Source: Microthrixaceae bacterium (lineage in GTDB: Bacteria > Actinomycetota > Acidimicrobiia > Acidimicrobiales > Acidimicrobilacustridaceae). From it: 9,564 nt of DNA. The position numbers and the translations under genes are program-made. Where the stretch lies: positions 1 to 9,564 of the forward strand of contig JAHFUU010000050.1 of NCBI GenBank assembly GCA_023264915.1. The letters are read 5' to 3'. The notes under the pieces are model-generated. The model made no database searches. It saw only the letters and a program-made list of their open reading frames with translations, and was not told the DNA's origin. Below are positions 1 through 5,470 of the stretch, piece after piece (the stretch's first letter is position 1; each line of letters starts with the position of its first letter).

Positions 1-30
1 CGAACGCGATCGCGTGGCGTCGAACCCCGC

Positions 31-57
31 CGCACCCGGACAGCATGAGCGTACGCT
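31..57 (-). repeat. Interspersed repeat copy 1 (short form)
   Basis: On the plus strand this reads CCCGGACAGC then ATGAGCGTACG. It matches the right half of the repeat family but lacks two bases of the GCGGC block. The left half is not clearly recognisable. It lies 9 nt downstream of the stop codon of the minus-strand inhibitor gene. Confidence 0.5.
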
Positions 58-66
58 CCTGCGGCA

Positions 67-294
67 CTACCCGGCGGTGGTACGAGCGACCAGGTCGTTT
101 TCGTCAAGGAAGAGTCTGATTCGCAGCGAGTCCAGGTCGGCAGCCACGGCTTCGGCGTACCAGGGAATGAGCTGAGGGTGGTATCCCTCCGCTGCGACCT
201 GTTGCACCGCCGCATTCACGTCGAGGCCCACCAGAGACGGCGCGAACTCGCGACCCTTGGCGAGGTTGGCCTCGAAATTGTCCTTCGACCGCAT
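67..294 (-). CDS. Small I78-like peptidase inhibitor
   Basis: A 75-aa product that resembles small serine-peptidase inhibitors of the I78 / potato-inhibitor-like type. A short helical segment (about residues 20-37, LVGLDVNAAVQQVAAEG) is followed by strands, and the C-terminal half ends with a typical RIRLFLDENDLVA strand-turn-strand before a final glycine. There is no signal peptide and no cysteine, so it would act in the cytoplasm unless exported another way. I chose the ATG at 294 because the longer in-frame extension to 549 runs through a repeat copy (323-361) and the lipoprotein leader on the other strand. An intermediate ATG at 330 lies inside that repeat. No clear Shine-Dalgarno precedes either ATG. 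The gene is bracketed by repeats: 31-57 lies 9 nt after its stop and 323-361 lies just before its start. The family call is by fold pattern and could be wrong; that the ORF is real is somewhat more certain. Confidence 0.55.
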   Translation of the reverse strand: MRSKDNFEANLAKGREFAPSLVGLDVNAAVQQVAAEGYHPQLIPWYAEAVAADLDSLRIRLFLDENDLVARTTAG

Positions 295-322
295 AGCGGG
301 AGGATGCCCGAACGAGATGACG

Positions 323-361
323 CCGTCCATATGCGGCGAGCACGGACGGCGGCATAGGCGG
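323..361 (-). repeat. Interspersed repeat copy 2 (diverged full form)
   Basis: Plus-strand blocks CCGTCCAT, GCGAGCACGGAC and GGCGGCATAGGCG line up in order and spacing with the family blocks CCGCTCAT, GAGCG..CCGGAC and AGCGGCATGAGCG. It is one of the most diverged copies. It separates the minus-strand inhibitor gene from the plus-strand lipoprotein gene. Confidence 0.45.
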
Positions 362-418
362 TTCTCGGCAACCATCGCCTTCCCGGGTACGTCACATGCG
401 TGTCGAAAGGGTGTGGGC

Positions 419-1102
419 GTGGCTGTGCTGACGAGTATCCGGGTCGGGGCCGTGCTGTCGGTTGCCGGCATGCTCATGGCTGCTTGTGGATACGACCATC
501 CCGTTCGCGACTCAAGGCCCGGGACTACCCGCGCCGGCCAATCGGCCACGACGCTGGATACACCGCGAGTCTCGTCGAGACCGACGGCGTCACGGCGGAG
601 GTCGCGGCCGTCACCTCCGTGCCCGCCGGTTCACGAGCTGAGCTACATCGTGGGCGTACATCTGCATGCCGTCGGTGCTTGGGCGCACCTCAGCAAGGGG
701 GTAGTCAGGCAGCGGTGCACCTACGCACCCCCTGGGGTGGACGTGGCTGGTGAAGCGGGCGGGTACCGGGACGCGCCGTTCAGTTTCCGTATCCCTGCCG
801 TGCAGGGTGCCCCGACTGTGGAGGCGGCATACGCCCACTTCGCGCTCCTCATCAACCGGTCGTCAGGCAGCCAGAATGCGCTGCGAGGGGCGACGCTCCT
901 TCGGAAGCCGGTCTTCGGCCCCGGTGCGTTCTTGCTCCGCGTGCCCGGGCACGGCCTGCCCAGGCCGGCGAGCTGTGAGGTGGTTGAGGCGAACGGGAAC
1001 GGGCAGCCGATCGGGGTGATGGTGCGCGCCATTCGGGGGCAGCCTCGCCCGGTCAAGCGCCTCTGCCGTCAGGCGGTTGCAGCGGCCCATATGCTGCCTT
1101 GA
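419..1102 (+). CDS. Secreted lipoprotein, DUF3558-like character
   Basis: A 227-aa predicted lipoprotein. Residues 1-22 form a signal peptide (one Arg at 8, then a hydrophobic core ending LMAA) and Cys23 is the expected lipid-attachment site, so the mature protein would sit on the outer face of the membrane. A Ser/Thr/Pro/Arg-rich linker covers about 24-67. A globular domain follows with cysteines at 68, 100, 186 and 216. The segment around ASCEVVEANGNGQ and the closing LCRQAVAAAHMLP helix recall small actinobacterial lipoproteins of the DUF3558 kind, but that match is loose. The GTG at 419 was chosen because GAAAGG at 405-410 sits 8 nt upstream and the signal peptide begins there; the ATG at 257 would add an implausible N-terminus across a repeat. 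Codon use in the linker (about 545-630) looks better in another frame, so compensated frameshifts are possible. The function is unknown. Confidence 0.65.
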   Translation: MAVLTSIRVGAVLSVAGMLMAACGYDHPVRDSRPGTTRAGQSATTLDTPRVSSRPTASRRRSRPSPPCPPVHELSYIVGVHLHAVGAWAHLSKGVVRQRCTYAPPGVDVAGEAGGYRDAPFSFRIPAVQGAPTVEAAYAHFALLINRSSGSQNALRGATLLRKPVFGPGAFLLRVPGHGLPRPASCEVVEANGNGQPIGVMVRAIRGQPRPVKRLCRQAVAAAHMLP

Positions 1103-1166
1103 CTTCGCCGCTGGCGCACGTCAAGGCCTTCCTGCCTGGTTTGTCCAGAACACGGCAGAGTGTCTC

Positions 1167-1180
1167 CGGGAGATCTCCCG
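1167..1180. terminator. Possible weak terminator hairpin
   Basis: CGGGAGATCTCCCG is a perfect 14-bp palindrome 64 nt after the lipoprotein stop. It could fold as a 5-bp stem with a GATC loop. No T-run follows, so a terminator role is only a guess; it could equally be a protein-binding site. Confidence 0.25.
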
Positions 1181-1221
1181 AGCTGCAGGTGCACGCCAAC
1201 TTGTTCCGAACCAAGGCCTGT

Positions 1222-1248
1222 GAGGTCTGACGACCAGGGGAAGACCTC
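1222..1248. terminator. Inverted repeat, possible terminator
   Basis: The arms GAGGTCT (1222-1228) and AGACCTC (1242-1248) are exact inverse complements separated by 13 nt. It lies between the lipoprotein gene and the GntR promoter. Only a two-base T-run follows, so it is weak as an intrinsic terminator. Confidence 0.25.
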
Positions 1249-1280
1249 TTCGCCGATCGAGATCGGGCCTGGCGGAGTTG

Positions 1281-1331
1281 CCGCATATCGGCAGATGCGC
1301 GGTGACAGCGGCCCAGTGAGCGTGCGTTTGG
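1281..1331 (-). repeat. Interspersed repeat copy 3 (full form)
   Basis: The blocks CCGCATATCGGCA, GGTGACAGCGGC and AGTGAGCGTGCGTTTG appear in the family order. The GACAGCGGC core is exact. This copy separates the lipoprotein gene from the GntR/ABC operon. No minus-strand gene ends beside it, unlike most other copies. Confidence 0.55.
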
Positions 1332-1413
1332 TGCCGTCTCGTCATGCACGAGATCCCGTCAGCGGTCGCCGTCTAACTCGTAGCTGAGCTCTGGCGTGCC
1401 GTGGGTCATACGG

Positions 1414-1443
1414 TGTACTATTTTGCTAGTACAGTCAGTACTG
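1414..1443 (+). promoter_or_regulatory. GntR promoter and palindromic operator
   Basis: A 20-bp interrupted palindrome has arms TGTACTA (1414-1420) and TAGTACA (1427-1433) around a 6-nt spacer. The CAGTACTG palindrome (1436-1443) follows and repeats the AGTAC half-site nine bases on. TACTAT at 1416-1421 is a good -10 hexamer, with a weak TGGCGT at 1392-1397 as a possible -35. The half-sites therefore cover the -10 and the likely start point, as expected for an autorepressed YtrA-type GntR operon. The palindrome and -10 are read from the sequence; binding is inferred. Confidence 0.6.
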
Positions 1444-1464
1444 CACGGATGGAGGCGGGGCAGC

Positions 1465-1869
1465 GTGTTTCGACTCGATGCCGGAAGTGGCGTTCCGATC
1501 TATCGACAGTTGATGGAGCAGGTACGTCGTGACGTGATGCTCGGGAGGTTGGTCGCCGGTGATCAGCTTCCGCCGCTGCGTGAGGTTGTCGATGCGCTGG
1601 CGATCAACCCCAACACGGTGGTGAAGGCCTATGCCGAGCTCGAGCATGAGGGACTGGTGGTTCGGCGACAGGGCATGGGGACGTTCGTGGCCGCGGTGTC
1701 CCCGGCCGGCGTGTTGGTCGCGCCGGCGGCGGTGCGCGATTCGCTACTGCGCTGGGTCCGACGGGCCGCTGCGGCGGGCCTGAGCCGCGAGCAGATCCGA
1801 CTGCTGGTGTCGATCGCCCTCGATGACGAAGCTTCCGATGAAGAGCGTGCAGAGTGTGGAGTGGCATGA
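1465..1869 (+). CDS. YtrA-family GntR transcriptional repressor
   Basis: A 134-aa GntR-type regulator of the short YtrA subfamily. The winged helix-turn-helix occupies residues 10-76: it starts PIYRQLMEQVRRDVMLGRL, has the typical LPPLREVVDALAINPNTVVKAYAELEHEGLV recognition region (split here at about 36-65) and ends in a wing, RRQGMGTFV. Residues 88-125 form the short helical dimerisation tail in place of a large ligand-binding domain, which matches the usual length of 120-135 aa. The GTG at 1465 has GGAGG at 1451-1455, nine bases upstream, and gives the normal N-terminus; the in-frame ATG at 1396 lies upstream of the promoter. Its TGA overlaps the ATG of the ABC ATPase (ATGA), so the two are translationally coupled. 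It most likely represses its own operon through the palindrome at 1414-1443 and releases it under envelope or antibiotic stress, as known YtrA proteins do. Confidence 0.9.
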   Translation: MFRLDAGSGVPIYRQLMEQVRRDVMLGRLVAGDQLPPLREVVDALAINPNTVVKAYAELEHEGLVVRRQGMGTFVAAVSPAGVLVAPAAVRDSLLRWVRRAAAAGLSREQIRLLVSIALDDEASDEERAECGVA

Positions 1870-2738
1870 CCGCTGCATTGGCTCTGAGGGGCCTGGGACA
1901 CCAATACCGGGGGGGCGGCTGGGCTCTGCACGACTGCAACGTGGAGGTTCCGACTGGGCGGGTGGTCGCGTTGGTCGGGCCCAACGGAGCCGGCAAGACG
2001 ACACTGTTGAACATCGCCGCGGGGCTGCTGCGCCCGACGACCGGCGCGGTGCAGGTCACCGGCGAAAGGCCGGATCGACAGTTGGCGAGGATCGGCTACG
2101 TTGCCCAGGACGCGCCACTATGGCCACGCCTACGCGTCGCAGAGGTTCTCGAACTGGGGCGGTGCATGAACCCTGGGTTCGACGCCCAGCTGGCTCAGGC
2201 GCGCGTCCGCGCCCTGGAGATCCCGACTCGGGCCCGCATCAACGCACTCTCCGGCGGCCAGCGTGCCCAGGTGGCGCTGACCCTGGTACTGGCGAAACGG
2301 CCACAGCTGCTGCTGCTCGACGAACCCTTGGCGAACCTGGACCCTCTGGCCAGACGTGAGTTCCTCACCTCCATGTTCGCCACCTGCGCCGAGGACGGCG
2401 TCGCGGTGTTGTTCTCCTCCCATGTGATAGCCGAGCTCGAACGCATCTGCGACTACCTCGTGGTGCTGTTGGCCGGGCACGTGCAGGTCGCCGGAGACAT
2501 CGACGACATACGTGCCAGCCACCAAGTCGTGACCGGGCCGCTCGACTGGCCCCAACACACCCAGGGTGTGAACTTGGTCAGCGCCAGCAGCACGGCAGGG
2601 CGAACGGTGGCGTTGGTGCGCCCAGAGCCCGGGCAGCGGTTCGGCCCAGGGCTGGAAGAGTCCGAGCCAACATTCGATGAGCTGGCCTTGGGCTACCTCT
2701 CGGGCCCACAGGCGCCTGCCACCCAGGTGTCGGCATGA
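1866..2738 (+). CDS. ABC transporter ATP-binding protein
   Basis: A 290-aa cytoplasmic ABC ATPase that would power the permease encoded next to it. The motifs are complete: Walker A GPNGAGKTT (38-46), Q-loop Gln81 (YVAQDAP), signature LSGGQ (128-132), Walker B LLLLDEP (148-154) with D-loop ANLD, and switch His186 (FSSHV). The last 80 residues are a family-variable tail. The start is the ATG at 1866, four bases inside the end of the GntR gene with GGAG at 1858-1861; an ATG twelve bases upstream would lengthen the overlap without a better ribosome site. Its own TGA overlaps the next ATG in the same ATGA manner, so regulator, ATPase and permease form one coupled unit. The substrate cannot be read from the sequence. 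GntR(YtrA)-ABC units are often linked to cell-envelope stress or peptide antibiotics. Confidence 0.93.
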   Translation: MTAALALRGLGHQYRGGGWALHDCNVEVPTGRVVALVGPNGAGKTTLLNIAAGLLRPTTGAVQVTGERPDRQLARIGYVAQDAPLWPRLRVAEVLELGRCMNPGFDAQLAQARVRALEIPTRARINALSGGQRAQVALTLVLAKRPQLLLLDEPLANLDPLARREFLTSMFATCAEDGVAVLFSSHVIAELERICDYLVVLLAGHVQVAGDIDDIRASHQVVTGPLDWPQHTQGVNLVSASSTAGRTVALVRPEPGQRFGPGLEESEPTFDELALGYLSGPQAPATQVSA

Positions 2739-3625
2739 AGTGCGTCCTGTGGCTACAGCACCGCGGCCAGCTGCTGTGGACCGCGCTCGTGCTCGGGGTC
2801 GTCGTGGCCACCACGACTGCGGTGTCGCTCAGCGCCGATCAGTGGCTGACCAACTACGCCCACTGGCTGGCGCAGCTCCGCGACACTGGCTGCCCACTCC
2901 CGGCCGCACGGAGCGGGGCGATTCACACACCCCCGCCGATCTGTCACACCATGCTCTTGCGCTACTTCGGTGGCCAACAGAACTCCTTCGCGCACAGCTA
3001 CAACTTCGCCATCCCCGTCCTCGAGGAAGGCATGCCCCTGCTCATGGTGATCATCGGCGTGCTCGTCGGGGCTTCCGTGGTGGCACGCGAAGTCGAACAA
3101 CGCACCCAGCACGTCGCCTGGACCCAATCCATTCCACGCCGACGCTGGTATGCCACCAAGGCCGCCGTGCTGGCCCTCGGGCTTGCGCTGGCCGGCCTCA
3201 TCGCCGGCTATGCCAACCACCGAGCCCAGATCCCGCTCACCCACGGCGCCCTGACGAGCTCACGCTGGATCTGGTTCTTCTCCATCGACCTCGCCCCCGC
3301 AGCCGAGGCCGTGCTGGCCTTCGCTCTGGCAACCACCATGGGCGCCTACCTTCGACGCACCCTGCCGGCCATCGGCGCCGCGCTGGCCAGCTTCCTGGCC
3401 CTCTTCCTACTTACAGAATGGGTCATCCGCCACCTCACCCCCACATCCAAGGCCGCCGGACACCTAGGCACACCGGCCAGCAGCTGGGACATGGGCGGCG
3501 GCCGCTACCACCCCGCAAACCAGTACTGGCCCCTCCAAGTCACCTACGCCGCCATCCTGCTCACCCTCGCCCTCGCTGTCCTCGCCATCGGGTGGCGCGC
3601 CACCCGACCTCGAAGTGTGGTTTAA
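2735..3625 (+). CDS. ABC-2-type transporter permease
   Basis: A 296-aa integral membrane protein with about six hydrophobic segments, near residues 12-32, 99-118, 142-160, 184-204, 210-232 and 267-287. A long loop (33-98), probably outside, lies between the first two. The cytoplasmic stretch AREVEQRTQHVAWTQSIPRRRW (118-138, quoted in part as EQRTQHVAWTQS) is a hallmark of actinobacterial ABC-2 permeases that pair with YtrA-linked ATPases, and is likely the coupling region. Two cysteines in the large loop (53 and 70) could pair. The ATG at 2735 overlaps the ATPase stop by four bases and is the only sensible start. The gene ends the operon; a shortened repeat copy (3644-3674) lies between it and the convergent acetyltransferase gene and may act as a two-way terminator. 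Confidence 0.85.
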   Translation: MKCVLWLQHRGQLLWTALVLGVVVATTTAVSLSADQWLTNYAHWLAQLRDTGCPLPAARSGAIHTPPPICHTMLLRYFGGQQNSFAHSYNFAIPVLEEGMPLLMVIIGVLVGASVVAREVEQRTQHVAWTQSIPRRRWYATKAAVLALGLALAGLIAGYANHRAQIPLTHGALTSSRWIWFFSIDLAPAAEAVLAFALATTMGAYLRRTLPAIGAALASFLALFLLTEWVIRHLTPTSKAAGHLGTPASSWDMGGGRYHPANQYWPLQVTYAAILLTLALAVLAIGWRATRPRSVV

Positions 3626-3643
3626 AGCACCTCGTCGACATGA

Positions 3644-3674
3644 TCGCTCACGGACATTAGATGAGTGCGTTTTG
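3644..3674 (-). repeat. Interspersed repeat copy 4 (internally deleted)
   Basis: Plus-strand CGCTCA is joined directly to CGGACATTAGATGAGTGCG and TTTTG. Compared with the full copies it lacks about 17 nt from the middle. It lies 22 nt after the stop of the minus-strand GNAT gene and also after the permease gene, between convergent genes, and could fold through CGCTCA pairing with TGAG.GCG. Confidence 0.55.
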
Positions 3675-3696
3675 TAACTCCTCGGGCCCTATCCAG

Positions 3697-4293
3697 TCAA
3701 AGACGGAGCTCCCAGCCGAGCAGTCGTTCAGTGACGACGAAACCCAGTTGCCCGTAGACTTGCAGAATCTGAGGCGACTCTCCCCAAGTGTCCACGTCCA
3801 CAGGACCTGGACCGAGGAGAGCGCACGCCGCCCCGAGCAGACGCAGGCTGTGCCGTGCCTCCCGGCGCTTAGCAACTACTCCGGGTTGGTCGACCACCCT
3901 CTGGTCGGGCCAGACCCTGCAGAGCCCGATAGGCACGTCGTCCTCGGACAGGCAGAGGACGACCGAACCATCGGTTGGCAGCGACTGAGCCCGGTCTACC
4001 CACTTGTGGCCCCACATGCCCGCAAAGGCCTCGCCCAGCAGCGAGGCGTAGAGGTCTGGCTCCACCAGAGGGAGCGGGTCGCCCGACGTCGGCTGCTCGG
4101 CGTACAGGTGCGCGTATCCCGGCTTGGAGACGAATCCGTCCAGGCCAGGCATGCTGCCGTGTGCCCAAAGGAGTTCCGCGCCAAGGCCCCGTGCCTGATC
4201 AACGATCTGGGTCGCGGTCAACCGGGTCTCACCGAGGTCGACTTCAGCCACGGTCTCGCCCTTGCTACTCCGACAGATCAGCAAGTCGTTCAT
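3697..4293 (-). CDS. GNAT-like N-acetyltransferase
   Basis: A 198-aa protein with the look of a GNAT acyl-CoA-dependent acetyltransferase. The C-terminal half carries the clearest marks: VPIGLCRVWPD (about 120-130) as the central strand, a helix around 142-160, VDVDTWGESPQILQVYGQLGF (166-185, a common actinobacterial GNAT ending in YxxLGF) and a last strand LLGWELRL. The usual R/Q-x-x-G-x-G/A acetyl-CoA loop is not obvious; KRREARHSLRLLG (142-154) occupies its place, so activity is uncertain. The N-terminal half has the GFVSKPGYAHLYAE pattern seen in paired-domain members. ATG 4293 is the only in-frame start after the TAG at about 4327. Its own ribosome site is poor, because GGAGG/GAAAGG upstream instead suit a 4-codon ORF overlapping the start. 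The substrate is unknown. Repeat copies lie on both sides. Confidence 0.7.
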   Translation of the reverse strand: MNDLLICRSSKGETVAEVDLGETRLTATQIVDQARGLGAELLWAHGSMPGLDGFVSKPGYAHLYAEQPTSGDPLPLVEPDLYASLLGEAFAGMWGHKWVDRAQSLPTDGSVVLCLSEDDVPIGLCRVWPDQRVVDQPGVVAKRREARHSLRLLGAACALLGPGPVDVDTWGESPQILQVYGQLGFVVTERLLGWELRL

Positions 4294-4304
4294 GGCGCGA
4301 ACAT
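4290..4304 (-). promoter_or_regulatory. Possible 4-codon leader ORF coupled to GNAT gene
   Basis: An ATG at 4304 is preceded by GAAAGG at 4313-4318 (8 nt spacing) and encodes Met-Phe-Ala-Pro-stop. Its TGA overlaps the ATG of the acetyltransferase gene by ATGA. The main ATG has no well-placed ribosome site of its own, so it may be reached by re-initiation. This is read from the sequence; translation is unproven. Confidence 0.35.
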
Positions 4305-4357
4305 CGTCGTGGCCTTTCGCCTCCTACGACTGGATTCCATTCGGCGCCTGGGCACAT

Positions 4358-4403
4358 CCGCTCATCGGCTGAGCGTGCACCGGACAGCGGCATGACAGCT
4401 CGC
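4358..4403 (-). repeat. Interspersed repeat copy 5 (full form)
   Basis: One of the clearest copies on the plus strand: CCGCTCATCGG, then CTGAGCGTGCACCGG, then ACAGCGGCATGAC. Its left part folds as CGCTCA/TGAGCG with a 5-nt loop. It lies 7 nt after the stop of the 53-aa gene. The block GAGCGTGCACCGGACAGCGG is identical in copy 8. Confidence 0.75.
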
Positions 4404-4410
4404 TTTGGCC

Positions 4411-4572
4411 TCAGCCGATCACGGATGCAGGGTCGAGCCTCAGGTCGAACATCGGGTCAGGGCCAAACCGAGCGTGGAGCGTGTGAATCGCGTCGCCCCA
4501 CGACAGGGCATCGAACTCGACTGCTACTTCACCACCACCATCCGTGCGAACGGTTCCGCTAAACGTCAGCAT
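4411..4572 (-). CDS. 53-aa protein of unknown family
   Basis: A 53-aa ORF that I take as a real gene because it resembles the tail of the recombinase-fragment protein at 5471-6064. Shared features are F-x-GTV (residues 4-8), SW-x-DA (24-28), L32, an aromatic-Gly pair (FG, 36-37) and F-x-LR-x-D (42-47). Spacing from SW onward is identical in both and only one residue is gained or lost before it. The pattern suggests a small fold of two strands, a helix (26-36) and a last strand. There is no signal peptide, membrane segment or cysteine. ATG 4572 is the first start after an in-frame TGA; the ribosome site is weak. It occupies the unit between repeat copies 5 and 6. I do not recognise the family or function. 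Confidence 0.6.
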   Translation of the reverse strand: MLTFSGTVRTDGGGEVAVEFDALSWGDAIHTLHARFGPDPMFDLRLDPASVIG

Positions 4573-4596
4573 GGGTGCTCACATCGCGGATGCTAT

Positions 4597-4640
4597 CCGC
4601 TCGTCATGAGCACGGCGTCATCGCGGCAGGTGAGAGTGCA
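4597..4640 (-). repeat. Interspersed repeat copy 6 (full form)
   Basis: Plus-strand blocks CCGCTCGTC, ATGAGCACGG, CGCGGCAGG and TGAGAGTGC follow the family order with several substitutions. It abuts the stop codon of the minus-strand GAP-like membrane protein gene directly. Confidence 0.5.
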
Positions 4641-5318
4641 TCAGGCGAGTCTGAGGAGCCCGTCGATGATGAGGACACCGCCGATCCCCAACGCGAGCCA
4701 CACGCGCACCGCCCCTGCCTGCTCCGATAACCAAGTCTGAGCCCGGACGAAGACCACCTCGGCACGGTCTCCGGCGACGATCACGATGCAGACGGGCACG
4801 GAAACCAGGAGCGTCGAGATGACGACATAGATCGCGACCAGGCCGGCATCCGCGATCTTCCCCACACCTGCATCCGTGACTGTAGCCATGGCCAGAACGG
4901 TGAGAAGCAGACGCTTCGGACCCCCGAACCCGAGCAATCCGGCCATCGACGCCGACGCGGCCGGACCGACAGTCCGTAGTCCATCGAGGATCGCCGTGGC
5001 TCGCGTGCTCCGCGCCTCCGGGGTCGGCGGCGGTGCATGTCGAGCCCGGAAGCCGATGACGACGAGCGCGATGCCGAGCCCGAGCGTCACGGCGGTTCTG
5101 AGAGCGTCGTGGGATGGGACCCGATTCACGACTGTCTGGCCCAGCCGGAAGCCCAGGCCGCATGCGAGCAACGTCCCGACCATGAACCCCGTAAGGAAGG
5201 CGATGCCATTGATGCGCGGCCGCTCACTTCGCACGACGAGGAAGGTGGCAGACAGTACGAGCGCACTCGCCGCTGCTGCTAGCCCGTAGACCAGCACCTG
5301 AGCGACAGCAGCGATCAC
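4641..5318 (-). CDS. GAP/Sap-like six-helix membrane protein
   Basis: A 225-aa integral membrane protein with six predicted helices near residues 3-29, 36-57, 73-91, 120-147, 154-182 and 205-222. A basic, Pro-rich cytoplasmic or linker loop (91-118) lies between helices 3 and 4. The LLGFGGPKRLLLTVLAMA segment (128-145) resembles the GPK motif of the GAP / Sap (sulfolipid- and peptidoglycolipid-addressing protein) family, distant relatives of LysE-type exporters. Such proteins are thought to help move glycolipids or small metabolites across the actinobacterial membrane; which substrate applies here is unknown. The start is a GTG at 5318 with only a weak GGGAT upstream, so it is tentative, although the hydrophobic N-terminus fits. 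A 10-bp hairpin with one bulge (5344-5381) lies just upstream. The gene stands alone between repeat copies 6 and 7. Confidence 0.7.
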   Translation of the reverse strand: MIAAVAQVLVYGLAAAASALVLSATFLVVRSERPRINGIAFLTGFMVGTLLACGLGFRLGQTVVNRVPSHDALRTAVTLGLGIALVVIGFRARHAPPPTPEARSTRATAILDGLRTVGPAASASMAGLLGFGGPKRLLLTVLAMATVTDAGVGKIADAGLVAIYVVISTLLVSVPVCIVIVAGDRAEVVFVRAQTWLSEQAGAVRVWLALGIGGVLIIDGLLRLA

Positions 5319-5343
5319 GATCCCGGCTGCTCACAGGGAGGAG

Positions 5344-5381
5344 CTGGCCTGGTGGCACCCCGACGCACCCACACCGGCCAG
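5344..5381. promoter_or_regulatory. Inverted repeat upstream of GAP-like gene
   Basis: CTGGCCTGGTG (5344-5354) and CACCGGCCAG (5372-5381) are inverse complements except for one bulged T, separated by 17 nt. It lies 26 nt upstream of the membrane protein start, where an operator or leader hairpin could be. TAACGT on the minus strand (5393-5398) is a possible -10. Confidence 0.3.
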
Positions 5382-5419
5382 GTCACCCAGGCACGTTACC
5401 GCGTCGCTAGCAGTGGTGA

Positions 5420-5465
5420 CCGCTCATCGACATGTCAGTGCGTCGGACAGCGGCATGAGCGACAC
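5420..5465 (-). repeat. Interspersed repeat copy 7 (full form, best hairpin)
   Basis: The outer arms CGCTCAT (from 5421) and ATGAGCG (to 5461) pair over 7 bp. A 5x5 mismatched loop follows inward, then TGTC (5433-5436) pairs with GACA, leaving a short apex. This two-box, mismatched-hairpin layout resembles folded attC sites. It ends 5 nt before the stop of the recombinase-fragment gene. Confidence 0.75.
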
Positions 5466-5470
5466 TCTTC

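Larger units (their letters stand above)
1103..1413. other. Gene-free stretch with palindromes and one repeat
   Basis: I see no convincing gene here on either strand; the open frames lack coding character and ribosome-binding sites. The stretch holds a 14-bp perfect palindrome (1167-1180), a 7-bp inverted repeat (1222-1248), one full copy of the interspersed repeat (1281-1331) and the upstream part of the GntR promoter region. Confidence 0.6.

Noticed and set aside
295..549. Long N-terminal extension of the inhibitor gene
   Set aside because: It crosses a repeat copy and the lipoprotein signal region on the other strand, and adds residues with no coding character.
1160..1387. 75-aa plus-strand open frame before the GntR gene
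   Set aside because: It has no ribosome site and no recognisable pattern, and it contains a repeat copy and an inverted repeat.
2677..3660. 327-aa plus-strand open frame over the permease gene
   Set aside because: Its product is Arg/Pro/His-rich low-complexity, typical of an off-frame reading of GC-rich DNA; the permease frame has clear membrane segments and family motifs.
3661..4395. 244-aa plus-strand open frame opposite the acetyltransferase
   Set aside because: It has no ribosome site or recognisable fold, and the minus-strand frame shows GNAT features.
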